Part shown: piece by piece, positions 59,687 to 64,000 of the stretch
Numbering within the stretch: the first letter of the stretch is position 1
How the letters are laid out: each line of letters begins with the position of its first letter
Assembly (NCBI GenBank): GCA_963718195.1
Contig: CAVQYQ010000003.1
Span: 248,001 to 312,000, forward strand
Length of the DNA: 64,000 nt
Direction: 5' to 3'
Origin: MADRE3 sp963718195
GTDB taxonomy: Bacteria > Desulfobacterota > Desulfobulbia > Desulfobulbales > Desulfocapsaceae
The notes under the pieces: generated by a model
The model's input: only the letters and a program-made list of their open reading frames with translations
Told to the model about the DNA's origin: nothing
Database searches by the model: none
Translations under genes and position numbers: made by a program

Positions 59687-61099
59687 ATGAGTGAGCAGAG
59701 AGTAGGAAAAGTTTTACAGGTCATTGGACCTGTCGTTGATGTTGAATTTGATGCAGGAAATCTGCCGACTATCATGAGTGCACTCATGATCAGCAATCCT
59801 GCAATTTCAGATGAACCAGACAACCTGGTCGTCGAGGTAGCACAGCACCTTGGCGATAACGTTTGTCGTTGCGTTGCCATGGACCAGACCGATGGGCTCG
59901 TTCGCGGCATGGAAGCGCGTGATACCGAGCTTCCGATCACTATCCCGGTAGGCGAAGCCGCATTGGGTCGGATCATGAATGTCGTTGGTCGTCCTGTTGA
60001 TGGTCTAGGGCCGATCGAGTCTCCCAAGTCCCTTCCAATTCACCGGGAGGCACCCGCTTTTACCGATCTGGACACCGAAGTACGTGTGCTTGTAACCGGT
60101 ATCAAGGTTATTGATCTTCTGGTACCGTTCCCACTTGGTGGTAAAATGGGTCTCTTTGGTGGTGCTGGTTGTGGTAAGACCGTTATCATGATGGAGATGG
60201 TTAACAATATTGCCATGCATCACGGTGGTATTTCAGTGTTCTGTGGTGTTGGTGAACGTACCCGTGAGGGTAATGACCTTTACCATGAGATGAAAGACTC
60301 CGGTGTTTTGCCAAAAGCTGCACTCGTTTACGGCCAGATGACAGAGCCTCCAGGAGCTCGTGCCCGTGTTGGTCTCACCGGTCTTACCGCTGCTGAGTAT
60401 TTCCGTGATGAAGAAGGACAGGATGTCCTGTTCTTTGTTGATAATATTTTCCGTTTCACCCAGGCAGGTTCTGAGGTTTCGGCCCTTCTCGGTCGGATCC
60501 CTTCTGCCGTTGGTTACCAGCCAACTCTGGCGACAGATCTAGGTGCTTTGCAGGAACGTATTACCTCGACAAACAAAGGCTCCATTACCGCTGTACAATG
60601 TGTATATGTACCTGCGGATGACTTGACTGATCCGGCGCCTGCAACAACCTTTGCCCATCTCGATGGAACGGTTGTTCTTTCCCGTCAGATCTCAGAACTT
60701 GGTATCTATCCAGCTGTTGATCCACTCGATTCAACCTCGAGAATTCTTGACCCGAATGTCATTGGTGAAGAGCACTACCAGGTAGCCCGTGGTGTTCAGG
60801 TTTCACTGCAAAAATATAAGGATCTGCAGGACATTATCGCAATTCTTGGTATGGATGAACTCTCTGAGGAAGATCAGATGCTCGTATCCCGTGCACGAAA
60901 GATCCAGAGATATCTGTCTCAACCATTTACCGTTGCCGAAGTATTTACTGGTATGGCTGGTAAATTCGTTAAGGTTGAAGATACTGTTCAAGGATTTAAA
61001 GAAATTCTCGAAGGTAAGCACGATGACCTTCCGGAAAATGCCTTCTACATGGTAGGTTCCATTGAAGAAGCTGTTGAAAAAGGCGCTAAGAGCGAATAA
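59687..61099 (+). CDS. atpD: ATP synthase subunit beta
   Basis: A 470-residue catalytic subunit. The Walker A loop reads FGGAGCGKTVIMMEM with cysteine (C162) where nearly all homologs have valine. Catalytic Glu in GVGERTREGNDLY; Walker B VLFFVDNIFRFTQAGSEVSA; ALLGRIPSAVGYQPTLATDL; C-terminal IAILGMDELSEED (DELSEED loop). All other catalytic residues are present, so activity is expected. Confidence 0.98.
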   Translation: MSEQRVGKVLQVIGPVVDVEFDAGNLPTIMSALMISNPAISDEPDNLVVEVAQHLGDNVCRCVAMDQTDGLVRGMEARDTELPITIPVGEAALGRIMNVVGRPVDGLGPIESPKSLPIHREAPAFTDLDTEVRVLVTGIKVIDLLVPFPLGGKMGLFGGAGCGKTVIMMEMVNNIAMHHGGISVFCGVGERTREGNDLYHEMKDSGVLPKAALVYGQMTEPPGARARVGLTGLTAAEYFRDEEGQDVLFFVDNIFRFTQAGSEVSALLGRIPSAVGYQPTLATDLGALQERITSTNKGSITAVQCVYVPADDLTDPAPATTFAHLDGTVVLSRQISELGIYPAVDPLDSTSRILDPNVIGEEHYQVARGVQVSLQKYKDLQDIIAILGMDELSEEDQMLVSRARKIQRYLSQPFTVAEVFTGMAGKFVKVEDTVQGFKEILEGKHDDLPENAFYMVGSIEEAVEKGAKSE

Positions 61100-61123
61100 T
61101 TCTGCTGACGAGAGGTAATATCA

Positions 61124-61537
61124 ATGGCACAACAGATTGCATTGGAAGTAGTTACTCCAACCGGTGCAGTTGTCAACGAAGACGTTGACATTGTAAATGC
61201 ACCCGGGTATGGAGGTGACTTCGGTGTTCTGGCCAATCATGCCCCGTTCCTCTCAACTATTAAGATCGGTATTTTGTCATATGAAACCGGGAAAAAACGC
61301 GAACATTTGATGATCAGCGGCGGTTTTTGTGAAGTATCCAATAATAAAATTACCTTTCTGGTAGAGAGTGCGGAGTTTGGTCGCCAGATTGATGTAGACC
61401 GGGCCATGGAGGCTAAAGAACGAGCAGAAAAACGACTCGCTCAGGCAGCATCACACGATGAGTCAATTAATATTATGCGAGCCGAAGCTGCGCTTCAGAG
61501 ATCTCTTGCTCGATTAAAAGCATCGAATATTAAATAG
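61124..61537 (+). CDS. atpC: ATP synthase subunit epsilon
   Basis: A 137-residue rotor subunit with regulatory C-terminal helices. The beta-sandwich domain has LEVVTPTGAVVNEDVDIVNA and GGDFGVLANHAPFLSTIKIG; the two C-terminal helices start near residue 88 (DVDRAMEAKERAEKRLAQAA). It is the last gene of the F1 operon, before a strong terminator. Confidence 0.97.
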   Translation: MAQQIALEVVTPTGAVVNEDVDIVNAPGYGGDFGVLANHAPFLSTIKIGILSYETGKKREHLMISGGFCEVSNNKITFLVESAEFGRQIDVDRAMEAKERAEKRLAQAASHDESINIMRAEAALQRSLARLKASNIK

Positions 61538-61561
61538 ATATTTATTCGAACCCTAAAGTCC

Positions 61562-61602
61562 AAAAGGCGTTTCCCGGATTTCCAGGAAACGCCTTTTTTT
61601 TT
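61562..61602 (+). terminator. Terminator of the F1 operon
   Basis: A perfect 13-base stem (61562-61574 with 61585-61597), a 10-base loop, and a run of nine T. It lies 25 bases after atpC. Confidence 0.95.
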
Positions 61603-61671
61603 ATGAACAGGTCCCTCTGCGGTAATTATCTGGGGGTTTTCTTGGAAGTAGGGTTCATGAAAAAGGAGGGG

Positions 61672-63582
61672 TTAGAGCTGAGCGGTATTGGCATTGGTGT
61701 ATTCCAGTATCCCCTTGGAGATTTCTGCTGTCAATTTATCAATAAAAGTATCATCGGCAAGCATCCGGGCATCATCCGGGTTGGAGATGAAGGCCAGCTC
61801 AATGAGAATGGCGGGCATACCGGCCCCGATGAGGACGTAAAATGGTGCCTGCTTTACACCCATATTCTTAATAGTATAGGGTGGTTTTGCAAGTCCACTG
61901 GCGATAGCGTTGTGCACCTGCTGGGCAAGCCGTGATGATTCGTTGATTTTCGAATTTTGCATGATATCTGAAAGGATATCCTGAAGATCACTCATCTGGT
62001 GCGCAGACGTTGCATTCTCGCGGGCAGCCACCCGCATGGCTTCATCATTGGTACTGAGATTAAGAAAGTAGGTTTCAAAGCCCTTTACCTGCGGGGATGG
62101 ATGGGCGTTAATGTGCAGCGATATGAAAAGATCGGCGTCATTTGTATTTGCTATTGCCGTGCGTTCTTCAAGCGGCAGGAACATGTCTCGCTCCCGAGTA
62201 AGAATCACCTCAGCGTTCATATCCTTTTCCAGGTGATAGGCAAGGTTTTTTGCAACCTTGAGGACAATATCTTTTTCTTTGAGCCCGAAAGCGATTGCCC
62301 CAGGGTCTTTCCCACCATGTCCAGGATCAATGACAATCTTTCCAACCCCAAGCCCAAGCTGCTGGGCCAATGATATCCTGGTGTTGACAGGTGGGTCCTG
62401 CACACTTCCGTAATACTGGTTATCGTCCCTGTTTTTTTCAGAGATCTGATTTTTCTTGTTGTCCTTTAAAACAACAACAGTAACAGCCTTTTTATCTTCA
62501 TTTCCAAGGGATGACGAGTCTGGTGAGTAATCATCGGCCTGGGATAGGCCAGGAGCCACTGGCCCAGAATCGGCTGAAGTGACTGGCAATTCACCGGGCT
62601 TTGGGGTGGCGGGAATTGATGAGAGCTGCACCTTGTTTGAACGCGATTTTACCGGCTTTTTGTTCTCCCCTCTGACATCGATGACCACGCGAAACGGATC
62701 GGGCAGACTGAATATTTTGTAGCTTGAGATGGACTCGATATCCAGGACCACCCGCACGGTATCCGTGGTATATTGTCCTGTCCTGACGCGTTTCAGGAGG
62801 CCGTCTTCAATGGGCACCGGTGACCTGAATCGTGGCTCTATATAGCTTTCAAGAAAATCAATATAGAGCCTTCGGGGGCGATCACCTATTTCCTCAAGGA
62901 GTTCTTCACGATAGGTAACCGGACCGGATGTATTAATGACAACACGGGTATAGTCGTTGGAAGACCAGTATTTAACCGGCAACACATTTGTCAGTTTCAT
63001 CAATTGCGAATTACCGACCATGACGGTGGGTAACGGGATATTATAATCCTTTGTTAAGATCTTGAGCTTCGTCTCGGCCTGGGCATGCATATCTCCGCCC
63101 TGATATTCAGAGACAATCTTTTCAAACGATTTTGCTGCCCGTTTGGGGTCATTGACCTCCTCAAGAAGGATGATACCCACGGCATAGTAGGCATCGTCGG
63201 CTAATCGATGCCCTGGAAAAAGAGAGCCGACATCCCGGTAATAGGAAATGGATTCTCCCAGGTCGATCCCCCTGCCGAATACTTTATACATGTCAAAATA
63301 GAGACGTCCGAGCATAAACAGACAGGCGGGCGCATAATCTGATTTTGGCTCGGCGAGATAAATACGGCGGAAATTTCCGGCTCCTTTAAGCCAGTTGTCC
63401 CGTGATGCTGCCAGCTTGGCATTGGTCTTGAGCTGATTATAAAAAAACTTGGCCTGCTGATAATGGGTGTTGAGCTCGGCCTTGCCGTTATAGGAACTTT
63501 GCGAGGTTGCAGAACAGAGGCTAGGAAGGGTGAGCGCCAGAATAAAAAGAGATGAAACTATGACGAGGATAGGTTTATTCAT
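61672..63582 (-). CDS. N-acetylmuramoyl-L-alanine amidase with AMIN domain (AmiC-like)
   Basis: A 636-residue exported cell wall hydrolase splitting the amide bond between muramic acid and the stem peptide, needed for daughter-cell separation. From ATG 63582 the N terminus is a signal peptide (KPILVIVSSLFILALTLPSL). A tetratricopeptide-like region (about 35-165), an AMIN domain (about 190-310) and a low-complexity linker precede the Amidase_3 domain: KIVIDPGHGGKDPGAIAFGL, LTRERDMFLPLEERTAIANT, LFISLHINAHPSPQVKGFET, and PAILIELAFISNPDDA with zinc and catalytic residues. An in-frame ATG at 63618 is possible but would bury the signal peptide. Confidence 0.94.
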   Translation of the reverse strand: MNKPILVIVSSLFILALTLPSLCSATSQSSYNGKAELNTHYQQAKFFYNQLKTNAKLAASRDNWLKGAGNFRRIYLAEPKSDYAPACLFMLGRLYFDMYKVFGRGIDLGESISYYRDVGSLFPGHRLADDAYYAVGIILLEEVNDPKRAAKSFEKIVSEYQGGDMHAQAETKLKILTKDYNIPLPTVMVGNSQLMKLTNVLPVKYWSSNDYTRVVINTSGPVTYREELLEEIGDRPRRLYIDFLESYIEPRFRSPVPIEDGLLKRVRTGQYTTDTVRVVLDIESISSYKIFSLPDPFRVVIDVRGENKKPVKSRSNKVQLSSIPATPKPGELPVTSADSGPVAPGLSQADDYSPDSSSLGNEDKKAVTVVVLKDNKKNQISEKNRDDNQYYGSVQDPPVNTRISLAQQLGLGVGKIVIDPGHGGKDPGAIAFGLKEKDIVLKVAKNLAYHLEKDMNAEVILTRERDMFLPLEERTAIANTNDADLFISLHINAHPSPQVKGFETYFLNLSTNDEAMRVAARENATSAHQMSDLQDILSDIMQNSKINESSRLAQQVHNAIASGLAKPPYTIKNMGVKQAPFYVLIGAGMPAILIELAFISNPDDARMLADDTFIDKLTAEISKGILEYTNANTAQL

Positions 63583-63676
63583 CGTACAAATATCAATGAG
63601 ACCATGCTTGAAGTTCATAGTGATGTCAATGTGGCAATAGTTGTGGTCTCATATAGAAAAACTCCTGATTGGGCTG

Positions 63677-63705
63677 ACTATACATAATTGCAGCATATAT
63701 CGCAA
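63677..63705 (-). promoter_or_regulatory. Promoter of the amidase gene
   Basis: Minus-strand -35 TTGCGA (63705-63700), 17-base spacer, -10 TATAGT (63682-63677), preceded by a nine-T run that could act as an UP element. Confidence 0.5.
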
Positions 63706-63756
63706 AAAAAAAGCTGATTTTGGTTCTGGGTATCGACTGTTGACGGTAGTCAAAGA

Positions 63757-64000
63757 TTACCCTCTCGTCAGATCTTCGAGGCGATAGAGGAAATCAAGGG
63801 CCTGGCGGGGGGTCATGTCATCAATGCTGGTGGTTTTGAGAAGTTCTATTATCGGGTGTGACGGTGACGGAAAGAGAGAGAGCTGGCTTGGATTCCCGGA
63901 AGCAGCTTTAAGACCCTCTTTCTCCTTTACTTTTCTATAATTATTGGCTTTCTGGTAGTCAAGTTCGCCCCGTTCAATTTTCCTCAGGATTTCTTCGGCC
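63757..64000 (-). CDS. mutS: DNA mismatch repair protein MutS, C-terminal end (cut by window edge)
   Basis: The last 80 codons of a gene running off the right edge. The reverse strand encodes AEEILRKIERGELDYQKAN and later PSQLSLFPSPSHPIIELLK and IDDMTPRQALDFLYRLEDL, then TAA (63759-63757). This resembles the MutS C terminus: the helix after the ATPase domain, a QLSLF beta-clamp-binding motif, and the closing P-x-x-AL-x-x-LY-x-L segment. The ATPase core is outside the window. Confidence 0.85.
   Translation of the reverse strand, partial: AEEILRKIERGELDYQKANNYRKVKEKEGLKAASGNPSQLSLFPSPSHPIIELLKTTSIDDMTPRQALDFLYRLEDLTRG

Noticed and set aside
1..64000. Insertion sequences, prophage genes, CRISPR arrays, tRNA and rRNA genes
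   Set aside because: I looked through the intergenic stretches and gene products and found no transposase, integrase, regular repeat-spacer pattern, tRNA cloverleaf landmarks or rRNA sequence.

Overview
The window is a chromosomal segment of a sulfate-reducing bacterium. It carries dsrA-dsrB-dsrD with the cofactor cysteines of bacterial reductive-type sulfite reductase. It also has a split F0/F1 ATP synthase locus of the kind common in Desulfobacterota, an ArsR regulator resembling persulfide sensors, and many signal-transduction genes. Gene content and protein style suggest Desulfobacterota, probably near Desulfobulbales; this is inference, with no rRNA marker in the window. Gene density is high and base composition looks even. 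I see no insertion sequence, prophage, CRISPR array, tRNA or rRNA.

Layout. 1-3.2 kb (minus): a degenerate GGDEF/HD-GYP-like regulator, an HDOD protein and the start of an AarF/UbiB kinase. 3.2-6.9 kb (plus): dnaG-rpoD, closed by a terminator. 7.0-10.4 kb (plus): dprA, rpe, pgi. 10.5-13.6 kb (plus): dsrABD, with a consensus promoter, a long structured leader, a strong hairpin between dsrB and dsrD, and a terminator. 13.7-16.3 kb (minus): metK-ahcY, the methyl cycle. 16.6 kb: kdsD. 17.7-20.4 kb (minus): an 898-residue membrane protein with an N-terminal ubiquitin-conjugating-enzyme (E2)-like domain, the most unusual gene here. It is divergent from a cyclic-nucleotide-binding/DUF4388 regulator.

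21.8-26.7 kb (minus): larB, a fused secDF, a YkgJ cysteine-cluster protein and a HAD phosphatase. 27.0 kb: a NIL/ferredoxin protein. 27.5-29.6 kb (minus): trxA-trxB-bamD. 30-35.3 kb (plus): hemL, then the F0 genes atpZ-atpI-atpB-atpE, a nucleoside phosphorylase and rimO. 35.3-39.0 kb (minus): yjbQ-family gene, a 78-residue unknown, ubiD-like, rluB-like and an HU/IHF gene. 39.5-46.5 kb (plus): glycogen synthase, GAPDH and a 1423-residue PPDK-related protein that lacks the PEP barrel. 46.6-47.2 kb (minus): ArsR regulator and DUF2892 membrane protein. 47.6-52.3 kb (plus): acs, a cNMP/CBS/DUF294 protein and a DnaQ-type exonuclease. 52.6 kb: alaS. 55.5-61.5 kb (plus): the F1 operon (b', b, delta, alpha, gamma, beta, epsilon) and its terminator. 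61.7-64 kb (minus): an AMIN-type amidase and the 3' end of mutS.

Most of the window is conserved housekeeping: replication and transcription, energy metabolism, C1/SAM cycle, envelope and secretion. The parts deserving attention are the E2-like protein, the barrel-less PPDK-like protein beside glycogen synthase, the ArsR protein with a BigR/SqrR-like cysteine pair, the RpoD without a recognisable region 1.1, and the leader RNAs of dsr and of the F1 operon.
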